From Lacrimispora amygdalina (GTDB lineage: Bacteria > Bacillota > Clostridia > Lachnospirales > Lachnospiraceae), in assembly GCF_900205965.1 (NCBI RefSeq), contig NZ_OAOF01000002.1, positions 1 to 64,000 of the forward strand: 64,000 nucleotides of DNA, in the 5' to 3' direction. Positions 1-7,596 of this stretch are shown piece by piece (within the stretch, counting starts at the first letter, position 1; every line of letters begins with the position of its first letter). Made by a program: the position numbers and the translations under genes. The notes beneath the pieces were generated by a model that did not search any database, was not told the origin of the DNA, and saw only the letters and a list, made by a program, of their open reading frames with translations.

Positions 1-168
1 GAAGCTGAATACTTTTGACATATAAACTAAGTCGTATTCTTCGATCAGGCCGTCAAACGGCTCATACCACTGAACCCGATCATCTTTCGACTTATGCCAT
101 GCACTTATTTTCATAAGTGATAGATTGGGGTAATTATGTCCATCTACATCAATAAGCCCTACTTTCAA
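1..168 (-). CDS. Radical SAM family protein, N-terminal fragment (cut by window edge)
   Basis: Fifty-six codons are visible from a TTG start at 168, preceded by an AAGGCGG ribosome binding site about eight bases upstream. The first residues (LKVGLIDVDGHNYPNLSLMK) match the start of the radical SAM protein at 455-1357 almost residue for residue, including the following SAWHK and the later YMSKVFSF segment. It is therefore a second, diverged copy of the same family, lying downstream of it on the same strand. The Cys cluster would lie beyond the window edge, so activity cannot be judged. Homology to the neighbour is clear; function is unknown. Confidence 0.75.
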   Translation of the reverse strand, partial: MKVGLIDVDGHNYPNLSLMKISAWHKSKDDRVQWYEPFDGLIEEYDLVYMSKVFSF

Positions 169-194
169 TTCACACCGCCTTTCTCATCAAAATA

Positions 195-420
195 CTAATT
201 TTTTTGTATATTGTTTACTTCCTCTATCATAGGTGCTCTGGTTTTCTTTGTTATAGCTTCTTGCATTACCATTCTATTTAAATCTTCAGGAGTCAGTTCC
301 ATTATGTCTATCTCTTTACGAGGTGCATCAGATGGAAATAGCCATGTTTTTTTCTCCTCCCACACCACGCTCAGCTAATGCTTGTAGCCTTTTAATTCGC
401 TGTAGTATCTTCTCATCCAT
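195..420 (-). pseudogene. Small DUF2786-like ORF interrupted at an A7 run
   Basis: From an ATG at 420 the frame reads MDEKILQRIKRLQALAERGV and continues to GGEKN before stopping after 30 residues. The opening resembles the first helix of DUF2786 proteins found in phages, although I recall this only from memory. Just after a run of seven A residues a different frame stays open to 195 (WLFPSDAPRKEIDIMELTPE and on to NIQKN). A single-base slip in the A run would join the two halves into one protein of about 75 residues. It may be a frameshifted gene, a slippage-controlled gene, or two unrelated short ORFs. The second half does not look like DUF2786. Confidence 0.35.
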
Positions 421-454
421 TTAAACAGCCTCCTGTGAATTTCAGCTTATCGCG

Positions 455-1357
455 TCAAGCTTTATAATCTTCAAACCGTTTAACTGCCGCAAACGCAAAA
501 CGGGAATTAACCCATCTTTGCAACCTTTTTAATTCGCTGCCCTTTCGCAGCTTGTGTTTATCGTAAATCATCACATAGGGATTGTATCCCAGGTCACGTA
601 GAGTATAAATCCTTTCAAGATCCTGCTTCAATGTGGTATCAAATCCGGTTAGCACATACACACTCATCTTCCGGTAATCCCACCCTGTAGTCTCCTTAAA
701 CCATTTAAACCGCTCCACAATCATTTTCCGATCTTTGTACTGGTCCCACGCAAAATGTACCTGCTTAACCTTTACACGTCGGATCATATCAGCCTTTTCT
801 TGCGTCATTACTCGAATATCCAAACCCTGTGTAAAATCCACCCACGAACCAGAATCAATAAGTTGTTGCAGTAATTCTTTCCAGTCCTTAGTTGCTAAGA
901 GGTTCGGATCAAGAAGTTTTATTTCCTTCTGGCCATTCCAAAACTCTTTCAGGTCCGCGACCTTCATGCTGCATTTCCCTTCTTTTTCTCCAACCACACA
1001 GAAGGTGCAACCACGGGGGCAGCCTCTTGTTAAGAACCCATAAGCCGTGTCTTTACACATGTCAGGGTAAAGGCTGTAATCTGGATAGATATGTTCTATC
1101 TCTTCCGGCAGTACTGCCCCACCGCCTGAATAATAATACCCTGTGCCGCCTCTTATAATCTCGTCTGCATTTATGATGTCCAGGCAATCCGGTGTGAAGG
1201 TAAAAACTTTACTCACATATACCCGGTCCATATGTCCTGAAAACATTTGGCTGTACCATTCCACGCTATCCCTTTGCTTCTTATGCCATGCTGAAAGTTT
1301 CATGAGAGGAAGGTTTGGGAAATTGTGACCATCAACATCGATTAATCCTATTTTCAT
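455..1357 (-). CDS. Radical SAM protein of a mobile-element family
   Basis: A 300-residue protein with the radical SAM iron-sulfur motif CPRGCTFC (CX3CX2C) at about residues 113-120, after an N-terminal domain of roughly 105 residues starting MKIGLIDVDGHNFPNL. The three cysteines would bind a [4Fe-4S] cluster that cleaves S-adenosylmethionine. Later segments (IKLLDPNLLA, DFTQGLDIR, YVLTGFDT) fit the strands of a partial TIM barrel. Similar proteins are frequent in prophages and conjugative elements of gut Firmicutes, but I know of no demonstrated substrate. A paralog begins 287 bases downstream. The start codon has no good ribosome binding site directly before it; a GGGAGGA lies about 45 bases upstream, separated from it by two palindromes. 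Confidence 0.8.
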   Translation of the reverse strand: MKIGLIDVDGHNFPNLPLMKLSAWHKKQRDSVEWYSQMFSGHMDRVYVSKVFTFTPDCLDIINADEIIRGGTGYYYSGGGAVLPEEIEHIYPDYSLYPDMCKDTAYGFLTRGCPRGCTFCVVGEKEGKCSMKVADLKEFWNGQKEIKLLDPNLLATKDWKELLQQLIDSGSWVDFTQGLDIRVMTQEKADMIRRVKVKQVHFAWDQYKDRKMIVERFKWFKETTGWDYRKMSVYVLTGFDTTLKQDLERIYTLRDLGYNPYVMIYDKHKLRKGSELKRLQRWVNSRFAFAAVKRFEDYKA

Positions 1358-1368
1358 TACTTTGTAAG

Positions 1369-1394
1369 AAAGCGATCGCTTTTGTCCGGCCGGA
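1369..1394. promoter_or_regulatory. Two adjacent perfect palindromes upstream of the radical SAM gene
   Basis: AAAGCGATCGCTTT (1369-1382) and TCCGGCCGGA (1385-1394) are perfect palindromes two bases apart. They lie between a GGGAGGA sequence and the radical SAM start codon, in otherwise AT-rich DNA. They could be an operator or a leader structure that brings a distant ribosome binding site closer to the start. No regulator is identified. Confidence 0.4.
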
Positions 1395-1459
1395 ACTGTC
1401 CTCCCTTCTTACTCACTCAAATTCTAATTTTATAAAATAATAAGCCTACTAACTAAACA

Positions 1460-1657
1460 TCAGCTAGTAGGCTTATTTCTCCAATTCTTAAATTTTCCGC
1501 TTTTTACTCGATTGTCCTGATGTGGCTCATCTTCATCGATAAACCAATCTCTTCCCATTTTTTCGGCAGTTTTATATGATCTTCTTCCCGCTCGTTGCCT
1601 TGCGGTTGCTGGATCAATATAATGTCTTTTTGCATATTCAGATAATGGAATTTTCAT
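1460..1657 (-). CDS. Small HTH/excisionase-like DNA-binding protein
   Basis: A 65-residue basic protein starting MKIPLSEYAKRHYIDPATAR. The pattern of a short helix, YAKRH, a turn, then ATARQRAGRRSYKTAEKMGR followed by DWFIDEDEP resembles the small helix-turn-helix/MerR-like fold of excisionases, where the wing ends in a W-x-I strand. Similar proteins are common in Clostridia and on mobile elements. Its start codon overlaps the stop of the 33-residue ORF upstream (TAATG), which suggests translational coupling. It may act as a transcription factor or recombination directionality factor; the sequence alone cannot separate these. Confidence 0.6.
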   Translation of the reverse strand: MKIPLSEYAKRHYIDPATARQRAGRRSYKTAEKMGRDWFIDEDEPHQDNRVKSGKFKNWRNKPTS

Positions 1658-1758
1658 TATGCTTCAATCTCCAATGCCTCATAATCCCAATCTTCAAATC
1701 CCTGCTCTTGTGCCCACTCGTTCATGTTTACATATTCAAGCATATATTCAATGCTCAT
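1657..1758 (-). CDS. Acidic 33-residue hypothetical protein
   Basis: The frame encodes MSIEYMLEYVNMNEWAQEQG followed by FEDWDYEALEIEA, an acidic, probably helical peptide. Its stop codon overlaps the ATG of the HTH gene by one base (TAATG), the usual layout of coupled genes. Against it, no clear ribosome binding site precedes the ATG and an in-frame stop lies just upstream. It could be a small partner of the HTH protein or a leader for it. The 200 bases between this ORF and the ParB-like gene show no convincing gene. Confidence 0.35.
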   Translation of the reverse strand: MSIEYMLEYVNMNEWAQEQGFEDWDYEALEIEA

Positions 1759-1957
1759 GGAGTAACTTGAGGATTTTCATAATATTTTTACTAGCTGATA
1801 TTTAATTTTCAATGTACAATTAGTTAGCTAAATCTCAGTTTAAATCGTTAATAAGTAAGCTCCAACTCTATTAACTATGCTAGATTTCTCCTTAAGCCTC
1901 TTCTACAATTGCCTGAAACGTCTCTTTTTGGCTCTTTGCAAACATAGATATTAACTA

Positions 1958-3412
1958 TCATATATTGGAATTAATTAGGGTTACCAGCTGTTTCAGTTCC
2001 TTTATATTGCCAAATGATATCATTACTGTCTCAATATCCTTTGTATCAGCCAAAACCTTATAGTTCTCCAGCGTTGTCAATGTTTTGCTGCATAGATTTT
2101 TTAAAAATGAGAGATTCATATCCAGTTCTGCACGGACACGATATAATTCTTCCATTTGCTCTGTACTTGTATCCTGACTCTCTAATTCCTGAATCCGCTT
2201 ATTCGCTTCCAATAGTGCTCCTTGAGCTTTATCCAGACGGTTATTTGTATCTTTAATCATCCGGCTGGCACTTTCTTTTTCATCAGCAAGTTCTTGTTGT
2301 AAACTAATAATACGCTTCTCATTCTTGTCTTTCTCAGCTTTTGCTATTTCTTCACGGATTTGAAGTTCTCTCTCTTTTGATTCCTCTATGATTTTTTCAA
2401 TATCATCATCCCGGTTCGCACGAAGTATTTCTAAATCTGATTCAATTTTATCTTTTTCCTCTCTTAGCTGCAGCTTCTCCTTTTCAGCCCTATCAGCACG
2501 TTCCATATATAATTTCACTTGTGCTGGATCAGCATTTTTCTCTCTTTGAAGAAAATCCAGAAACACCAATTGTTCCTCCTCAGACATTTTAGCAATTGTT
2601 GGAACTTTATTGATACTTAAATTTCCGTTTTCAAATTCCGCTTTTAAAGCTGGTATAAGATCCTCAACCTGCTCGTACTTCCGGATCTGTCTTTCCGTGA
2701 TTCCTGTTGCCTCAGCAATCTGGATCTGTGTCACTTTAGGAGCATTGCTTCCATACAATAGCCGATTCTTTTCCTCCATTAGAGTACGTACTTTCTTAGT
2801 GTACTCGGCTCGTTGTTGAGGAGTAAAAGTACGAACATCAATATTTGCTGTATACTTTCTTAAATTGCTATCAATCTCATCTACTCTAGACATCTCCAGC
2901 TCGTCTTGATATTTAGCTTTTTTTACATTAACTGGAAAACCATTGATATAAAACTCCTTAATATGTTCAACATATAAAAGATATTCTTTATCATCTAAAT
3001 CTTCATAATCTTTAAATCGTTCATGCGCTAGGTCAAATGCACGAAGTCGCCGCTCTCCCGATTCTAAGATGTATTTATCTGTCTCCTCGTCATAAAATGC
3101 AACAAGGTTATGCAGCAAACCATTTTCTAGAAGCTTATCTGATAAACTTTCAACTTCTTCCATATCAAAATCATTATTTTTATTAAATATGATTTTTTCT
3201 CGTGGAATAAATTTAAAATTGAAAGCTTTAATTGTTTGGTCTGGAGTATCTACAGCTTTTGCCAATTTAGACAGTGTAGTTATACTATCTTGACTAAATC
3301 TATCCACCCTTTCTTCACTCACCTCTGGCTTTTCACTGGTTACATCCTTCTGTGTATATTGAGGTTGTGGTGACCCACCAGACAAATTTAAATTTAAAAA
3401 TTTACTACCCAT
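1958..3412 (-). CDS. parB: ParB-like partition protein with long coiled coil
   Basis: A 484-residue protein. Residues about 65-135 form a ParB N-terminal (sulfiredoxin-like) domain, recognisable by IPREKIIF, the following lines around LLENGLLHNLVAFYDEE and the signature SGERRLRAF, which corresponds to the CTP-contacting GERR box. A helix-turn-helix follows at about 225-250 (TQIQIAEATGITERQIRKYE). From about 300 to 430 the sequence is a charged coiled coil rich in E, K, R and Q, much longer than in chromosomal ParB. The gene follows parA by 43 bases. It would bind parS-like sites on the element and, with ParA, segregate an extrachromosomal form. It is diverged from chromosomal ParB/Noc. Confidence 0.8.
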   Translation of the reverse strand: MGSKFLNLNLSGGSPQPQYTQKDVTSEKPEVSEERVDRFSQDSITTLSKLAKAVDTPDQTIKAFNFKFIPREKIIFNKNNDFDMEEVESLSDKLLENGLLHNLVAFYDEETDKYILESGERRLRAFDLAHERFKDYEDLDDKEYLLYVEHIKEFYINGFPVNVKKAKYQDELEMSRVDEIDSNLRKYTANIDVRTFTPQQRAEYTKKVRTLMEEKNRLLYGSNAPKVTQIQIAEATGITERQIRKYEQVEDLIPALKAEFENGNLSINKVPTIAKMSEEEQLVFLDFLQREKNADPAQVKLYMERADRAEKEKLQLREEKDKIESDLEILRANRDDDIEKIIEESKERELQIREEIAKAEKDKNEKRIISLQQELADEKESASRMIKDTNNRLDKAQGALLEANKRIQELESQDTSTEQMEELYRVRAELDMNLSFLKNLCSKTLTTLENYKVLADTKDIETVMISFGNIKELKQLVTLINSNI

Positions 3413-3454
3413 AGTATCATTCCTCTCAGCTCTAAATATAAATTACGTTATTAA

Positions 3455-4300
3455 TCAGCTCACACTTCTCATTAAAAGCTCCTGAGCCGACTCTGGTAAA
3501 ATATCCATTTCCAGCAGTAGATTACAGTAATCAACTAATGCATTACTTTCTGTACTAAGTTCAAGCATTGGAATGTGTTTACTCTCCATCTGCTCGATCT
3601 TGGTGTCACGCCGTATGCATGTTGAAAAAAGTTTGTCACCAATTTCTGACTCATAGTCCTTTATCCTCTCCTTAAATGCATTGGTCCGTGATTCTGCCTG
3701 AGTAATAAATACCCCAAGAAAGTTGACCTGCTCTAAATCGTACTCATCCTTAATCTGATTAAGTTTATCTAATATTTGCTTTACCCCCTTTTTCGAATAG
3801 TCCTCTACCCGTACAGGAGTAATTATATAATTGCTTGCCACAATACTATTTAATGTAAAAAAATTCATCGCCGGAGAATTGTCGATAACAATAAAATCAT
3901 AATCGTTACAGACTGCCTTAATCGCTCTGGAAAGAATAAATGGACTTCTATAACAATCCTCTAAATTCTTTTCAATATTCTCAAAGCGATTATTTGACGG
4001 AATAATTTCAATACCTTGTATATTTGTTGCTTTGACAACCTTCGATATATCCGCTGGCGTTTTTAATCTATCTACAAAAACCTCAAAGATATTTTCCTGT
4101 AGAGGTGCAGTTCTTCCCGTCACACCACTGATGGGTTCTTCCACATAAGCATGTAAGGTAACAGAGGCATTACTTTGTCCATCAAGATCAATTACCAGTA
4201 CCCGGAATCCCAGATAAGCCAATAATTCAGATATTATAAGAGTTGTAGTCGTTTTACCTACCCCGCCTTTGTTATTTATAACGCTTAACACTTTACACAT
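3455..4300 (-). CDS. parA: ParA-family partition ATPase
   Basis: A 281-residue ATPase with the deviant Walker A motif KGGVGKTT near residue 12, Walker A' (VLVIDLDGQSNAS) and Walker B (FIVIDNSPAM), all typical of ParA/MinD/Soj proteins. ATP-dependent dimers bind DNA non-specifically and are released by ParB. I chose the ATG at 4300 (MCKVLSVINNKGG): it has AGGAG upstream, and the possible 18-residue extension would overlap the preceding gene and lacks a binding site. It is followed by the ParB gene. With no replication gene in view, it may serve the circular form of an integrative element or phage-plasmid. Confidence 0.9.
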   Translation of the reverse strand: MCKVLSVINNKGGVGKTTTTLIISELLAYLGFRVLVIDLDGQSNASVTLHAYVEEPISGVTGRTAPLQENIFEVFVDRLKTPADISKVVKATNIQGIEIIPSNNRFENIEKNLEDCYRSPFILSRAIKAVCNDYDFIVIDNSPAMNFFTLNSIVASNYIITPVRVEDYSKKGVKQILDKLNQIKDEYDLEQVNFLGVFITQAESRTNAFKERIKDYESEIGDKLFSTCIRRDTKIEQMESKHIPMLELSTESNALVDYCNLLLEMDILPESAQELLMRSVS

Positions 4301-4301
4301 T

Positions 4302-4592
4302 TTAAAATTTCTCCTCTTCCTTTGACCAAATAATTTCGTTACCACAGCTACCACAGCAAGTTTTATTAAATCGTTCCATCAACTCATTTTTACAAAAGGG
4401 ACAAACTCCCTGTCGCTCATCTCCCTCTAACATGACTCCAGTAACATGCCGTTCATCGGAGCCGCCCCTACTTAGAATTACCTCAGTCCCATTTACACGT
4501 ATTCTACATGGAGTACCACTATCCATTTTCAGTCTGCGTCTAATTTCAATCGGGATTACAATTCTTCCTAAATTATCAATACTTCTTACCAT
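4302..4592 (-). CDS. AbrB/MazE/SpoVT-type regulator fused to a zinc ribbon
   Basis: A 96-residue protein. Residues 1-45 form a swapped-hairpin AbrB DNA-binding domain (MVRSIDNLGRIVIPIEIRR is the canonical opening). Residues about 63-85 contain CPFC and CGSC, a four-cysteine zinc ribbon. AbrB-like proteins bind flexible AT-rich DNA as transition-state repressors. The stop codon lies two bases before the parA start, and the gene has its own AAAGGAG binding site, so it is probably the first regulatory gene of the parAB unit and may control it. Zinc-ribbon fusions to AbrB are less usual than the simple domain but occur in Firmicute mobile elements. Confidence 0.85.
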   Translation of the reverse strand: MVRSIDNLGRIVIPIEIRRRLKMDSGTPCRIRVNGTEVILSRGGSDERHVTGVMLEGDERQGVCPFCKNELMERFNKTCCGSCGNEIIWSKEEEKF

Positions 4593-4625
4593 TTATGCTC
4601 CTTTCATAACAGTTCAGCCAATAAA

Positions 4626-5243
4626 TCAACCAAGGTCAGAAGCCAGATTTTCTTTGTCTTGAACCGTCGCTTCATTTGTGTTCTGTACTTCTTTTATAAC
4701 CTCGTTATAAGGTTTACGTAGGATTTCATGTACTTTCGTAGTGTCGTAATCATATTTTTTCAGTAAGATTTCAACATAATCAGTTGGGTAAGGATAACCC
4801 ACTGCAAACTTTTCAATCTGTTTATTTGTCATATCATTCACCTCATTAAATTCTAATTCGTTGTCTAACCACTCTGGATTCTCATATGTATTTCCTATTA
4901 CTTTTGCATAATACTCTAATGGTCCGACCGGCATTTGAGGATAACCGACAGCCTCCACATAAAATCCAACGCCATCCATAAAGAATTGATCTACCGGGCA
5001 ATAGGCTTGATATGTTCCAAATTTCACTAACATTAATACGTCCAAAATTTGTGTACCCTGGTGGCTCTCTATAAAATCTCCTGCGTACACTTCCTGCATA
5101 CTTATATCACAGCGTCCCGTACTTCCCCCTACGCTTGCCGAATCTATATCATACCATTCTGCCAGTCCCTCAAATGTCTTACCTTCTTCCATTACCACAT
5201 ACACCCACTTATTTAAAGTTTTGTTGAATCCTCTGATTTTCAT
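4626..5243 (-). CDS. YopX-family protein with extra C-terminal domain
   Basis: About 205 residues from the ATG at 5243, which has AAGGTG nearby; the possible start eight codons earlier lacks a site. Residues 1-130 resemble the YopX fold of phage and mobile-element proteins: MKIRGFNKTLNKWVYV, a conserved STGRCDISMQEVYAGDFIES segment and the later KVIGNTYENPEW line. A short C-terminal part beginning MTNKQIEKFAVGYPYPTDYV is separate and may be a small helical domain. YopX proteins have no settled function. Its position beside AbrB and ParA fits the accessory-element context. Confidence 0.75.
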   Translation of the reverse strand: MKIRGFNKTLNKWVYVVMEEGKTFEGLAEWYDIDSASVGGSTGRCDISMQEVYAGDFIESHQGTQILDVLMLVKFGTYQAYCPVDQFFMDGVGFYVEAVGYPQMPVGPLEYYAKVIGNTYENPEWLDNELEFNEVNDMTNKQIEKFAVGYPYPTDYVEILLKKYDYDTTKVHEILRKPYNEVIKEVQNTNEATVQDKENLASDLG

Positions 5244-5273
5244 ATAGGCACCTTCTTTCCAATGCAAGTTTCA

Positions 5274-5435
5274 TTAAACCGAATAATCGACCTCTCGAAG
5301 AATAAGTCCTATTCCCTGGTCAGCTGCTCCGTTTATTAATAAATCCCTTGTAAAACTTACTATATTGTCCTTCATCTGCTCTTCATCTAACCCGGATTCT
5401 GCGACATCAATATCAACCGTTATTACCAATCTCAT
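5274..5435 (-). CDS. Small hypothetical protein (53 residues)
   Basis: The ATG at 5435 is preceded by AGGGGGAAAG at a good distance, and the frame encodes MRLVITVDIDVAESGLDEEQ and then a run ending REVDYSV. The alternation of hydrophobic strand, acidic helix and C-terminal strand suggests a compact alpha/beta fold. It fits neatly between the YopX-family gene and the lipoprotein gene. I do not recognise the family. Confidence 0.6.
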   Translation of the reverse strand: MRLVITVDIDVAESGLDEEQMKDNIVSFTRDLLINGAADQGIGLILREVDYSV

Positions 5436-5468
5436 TACTTTCTTTCCCCCTATAAGATTTTAATTTAC

Positions 5469-6158
5469 TTAATCCGATACTCGATTGTATGGAATTCCTA
5501 CCCTATCATTTATAGTTTTTATATAAAAATCTCCTGTTTGGTTTTCTCTTATAAGAATAGTCCATACAACATTTAATACTGCCCCTTGTATATTTTCTGC
5601 TAATTGCGATTCAGTAATTCTGCTCGATGAAGATGAACCATATCCATTATACATGTAGAAAAATGTTTCACTTTTATCAACAGCTTCTACTTGAAATGGA
5701 ATTGTATATGGCTCTGACTTTTGTATACTTATTCCACCTGTAGGCAAGGAAAAATATTCAACATTGATACTGTCTTGCCTAATGCCATTATATTTTGCAT
5801 ATTTAGACAGCAATGATATATCGCTATACACCTGAGATGTCATAACATCAATACCTTCTGGAACATAATCTATATAAAGAGACAATTTTATAGATGAAGA
5901 TTGTGTAAACAACCAGTTTTTAGCCCTTGAAGTTTCAATTGAATATGTAGGTTTTAATTTCAAACTGATATCTTTAAATTCAATTGTATGGTTTGTTTCA
6001 AGATCAGTCATTTCTTCTTCCCGACTTTCAATCGTCATATCTTTTCCAATTGTTCCGATTGTTTCATTTTCCAACGTCACACCACTTTCTTCCAACGTAC
6101 ACCCTGTAATGGATAAAATGATTATCAAATTTAGTATTATTGTAATTGTTCTTTTCAT
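5469..6158 (-). CDS. Hypothetical lipoprotein
   Basis: A 229-residue protein with a short basic start (MKRT), a hydrophobic stretch and the lipobox LSITGC, so it should be lipidated at Cys20 and anchored to the outside of the membrane. The mature part is rich in beta-strand-like segments (IEFKDISLKLKPTYSIET, ILIRENQTGDFYIKT) without a motif I can name. It lies among mobile-element genes on the same strand. Surface exclusion or adhesion are possible roles for element-borne lipoproteins, but nothing in the sequence shows this. Confidence 0.7.
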   Translation of the reverse strand: MKRTITIILNLIIILSITGCTLEESGVTLENETIGTIGKDMTIESREEEMTDLETNHTIEFKDISLKLKPTYSIETSRAKNWLFTQSSSIKLSLYIDYVPEGIDVMTSQVYSDISLLSKYAKYNGIRQDSINVEYFSLPTGGISIQKSEPYTIPFQVEAVDKSETFFYMYNGYGSSSSSRITESQLAENIQGAVLNVVWTILIRENQTGDFYIKTINDRVGIPYNRVSD

Positions 6159-6233
6159 TTTTAAATTTTCCTTTCAATTGAATCCTAACTCTCTGACTTA
6201 TCCAAATAGGCCGCCTTAATTATCTTGTACCGA

Positions 6234-6881
6234 TCAGAGATCTTCATTTTTTCCAATCATGCGTTCCATTTCATCATACCAAATTATAACCTTCTCTATT
6301 TCTTCTTCTAATGTGCCTAATTTTACATCTACAAATTTTAAGTAATCATTCCAATACTCATTAATTTGATCCTGGCAATCATTGATAATATCCTGCTCTT
6401 GCTCAATGTATTCTGATTCCTGTTTTTCCCATTGCTCCCGACTGGAATATGCCGGTTTGTTATCGCCGGTCATTAAATCCTCCCATGTATAAGTACCGTT
6501 CCTATCCTCCATAATGCCAGTGTCTATTGCTTTTTTTGTAATTGTAATATGTTCCTCACTATTTTTTATATCATCACATAGTTCCACAAAATCCTCAATA
6601 TATCCTCTGTCTATCAGGAAGCACAACAAAGTCTTATCAGGAAACATACCAAAACCGCATCTGTCAAACCATTGATTAACTAAGTCACGTTCGTCCGATC
6701 CATTACTATATGTTCCGTCTACTAAATCACCTACGAAGTTTTTAAATAACTCAGAAACAGATAAACCTACACTACCTGCTTTTTCCCATATTCTCTGAAC
6801 ATCTGCGTCTGACAATTTAAGTATGATGTTCCTTTCCTTAATTGTATCAATTTCCTTTTGCTTGTCTTTTCCGTAACTCAT
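6234..6881 (-). CDS. Hypothetical acidic mobile-element protein
   Basis: About 215 residues. I use the ATG at 6881 (MSYGKDKQKEID) because AGAGAGG precedes it; a start eight codons earlier is possible. Residues 20-55 (IILKLSDADVQRIWEKAGSV) look like a ribbon-helix-helix or short antitoxin-like segment: a strand followed by two helices. The rest is acidic and rich in Trp and Tyr, with long charged helices. I have seen similar proteins in Lachnospiraceae mobile elements, but no function is known to me. Confidence 0.65.
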   Translation of the reverse strand: MSYGKDKQKEIDTIKERNIILKLSDADVQRIWEKAGSVGLSVSELFKNFVGDLVDGTYSNGSDERDLVNQWFDRCGFGMFPDKTLLCFLIDRGYIEDFVELCDDIKNSEEHITITKKAIDTGIMEDRNGTYTWEDLMTGDNKPAYSSREQWEKQESEYIEQEQDIINDCQDQINEYWNDYLKFVDVKLGTLEEEIEKVIIWYDEMERMIGKNEDL

Positions 6882-6977
6882 AAAAATACCTCTCTTTCTA
6901 TTCACATAATGTACATTGATTCTTTAAACTGCGTTCTCAGGCTAGGATTAGAGGCCTGTCCAATATTGGTTTACCGA

Positions 6978-7178
6978 CTAAATATCTCTCATAGCAGAAA
7001 TTTTTTCGTATAGCTTTACTTCTGGTTTCTCCATCTGTTCTTTAGTAGGATTAATTATAAAAACTTTGTAATAAGCCTCCATATAATTCATTAACTGTAC
7101 TAGCTTCCTCGTTTTAAGTGGTTCTTTTAATTTAGCGATCTTATTTAATTCCTTTTCTATTTCTATTAAATTTTTCAT
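6978..7178 (-). CDS. Small helical hypothetical protein (66 residues)
   Basis: It starts at the ATG at 7178, five bases after AAGGGGTG; a GTG two codons upstream overlaps that site and is less likely. The product (MKNLIEIEKELNKIAKLKEP and on) is charged and almost entirely helical. It is part of the run of small minus-strand genes at the element edge. No family is recognised. Confidence 0.55.
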   Translation of the reverse strand: MKNLIEIEKELNKIAKLKEPLKTRKLVQLMNYMEAYYKVFIINPTKEQMEKPEVKLYEKISAMRDI

Positions 7179-7214
7179 GATCACCCCTTCCCTCGATTCA
7201 CCGAATACCCCTCC

Positions 7215-7412
7215 TTATCGCATACCCTCATGTAAACAAGTAACAATATCTTCTATATTTTTTTGTGACTCTACCACATGTAAATGAGCATCTTCTAAAT
7301 GATTTGTCTCCAATTCCTCATATAGTTCTCCCTGAAACAGCTTTTGCTTATCTTCCAGATCCTCCAACTCTTTCAGTAATCGAATTCTTTTCTTTTGATA
7401 AAGCTTGTTCAT
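7215..7412 (-). CDS. Small coiled-coil hypothetical protein (65 residues)
   Basis: The product starts MNKLYQKKRIRLLKELEDLE and has regular hydrophobic spacing typical of a coiled coil. GAAGGGGAAG precedes the ATG. It is the last gene of the element before the lysS side, and shares orientation and spacing with its neighbour at 6978-7178. Function unknown. Confidence 0.55.
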   Translation of the reverse strand: MNKLYQKKRIRLLKELEDLEDKQKLFQGELYEELETNHLEDAHLHVVESQKNIEDIVTCLHEGMR

Positions 7413-7449
7413 AATACTTCCCCTTCTTATGGAATAAATGAAATACCAT

Positions 7450-7494
7450 ATACATTTATGTATTCTTGCATTTTAGATAAAAACATGATATACT
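7450..7494 (+). promoter_or_regulatory. Sigma-A promoter with upstream dyad for a small RNA
   Basis: TTGCAT (7466-7471) and TATACT (7489-7494) are separated by exactly 17 bases, a strong match to the sigma-A consensus on the plus strand, where no protein gene follows. Directly upstream, ATACAT-TT-ATGTAT (7450-7463) forms a small inverted repeat that could be an operator. Confidence 0.65.
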
Positions 7495-7500
7495 CTCAGC

Positions 7501-7596
7501 AATAGGGCGAATTACGTAATGTGACTATTGCCACAGCGATTAAATCATTGTAATTTTGTCCTCTAGGGAAGTCTCTTGGCGGGGGCTTCTTTTTTT
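7501..7596 (+). ncRNA. Putative ~95-nt structured antisense RNA
   Basis: The interval runs from the expected start of the promoter at 7466-7494 to a Rho-independent terminator ending in seven T residues at 7596. It begins with a GCAATAG/CTATTGC stem (from about 7499) enclosing ATTACGTAAT. It encodes no protein on the plus strand and lies opposite a short minus-strand ORF (7563-7616) and that ORF's frameshifted extension. Copy-number control RNAs and type I antitoxins have this size and layout, but I do not recognise the sequence. Confidence 0.5.

Noticed and set aside
1892..1945. A 17-codon minus-strand ORF (MFAKSQKETFQAIVEEA) between the small HTH genes and parB
   Set aside because: It has no ribosome binding site and no conserved neighbour overlap; chance is enough to explain it.
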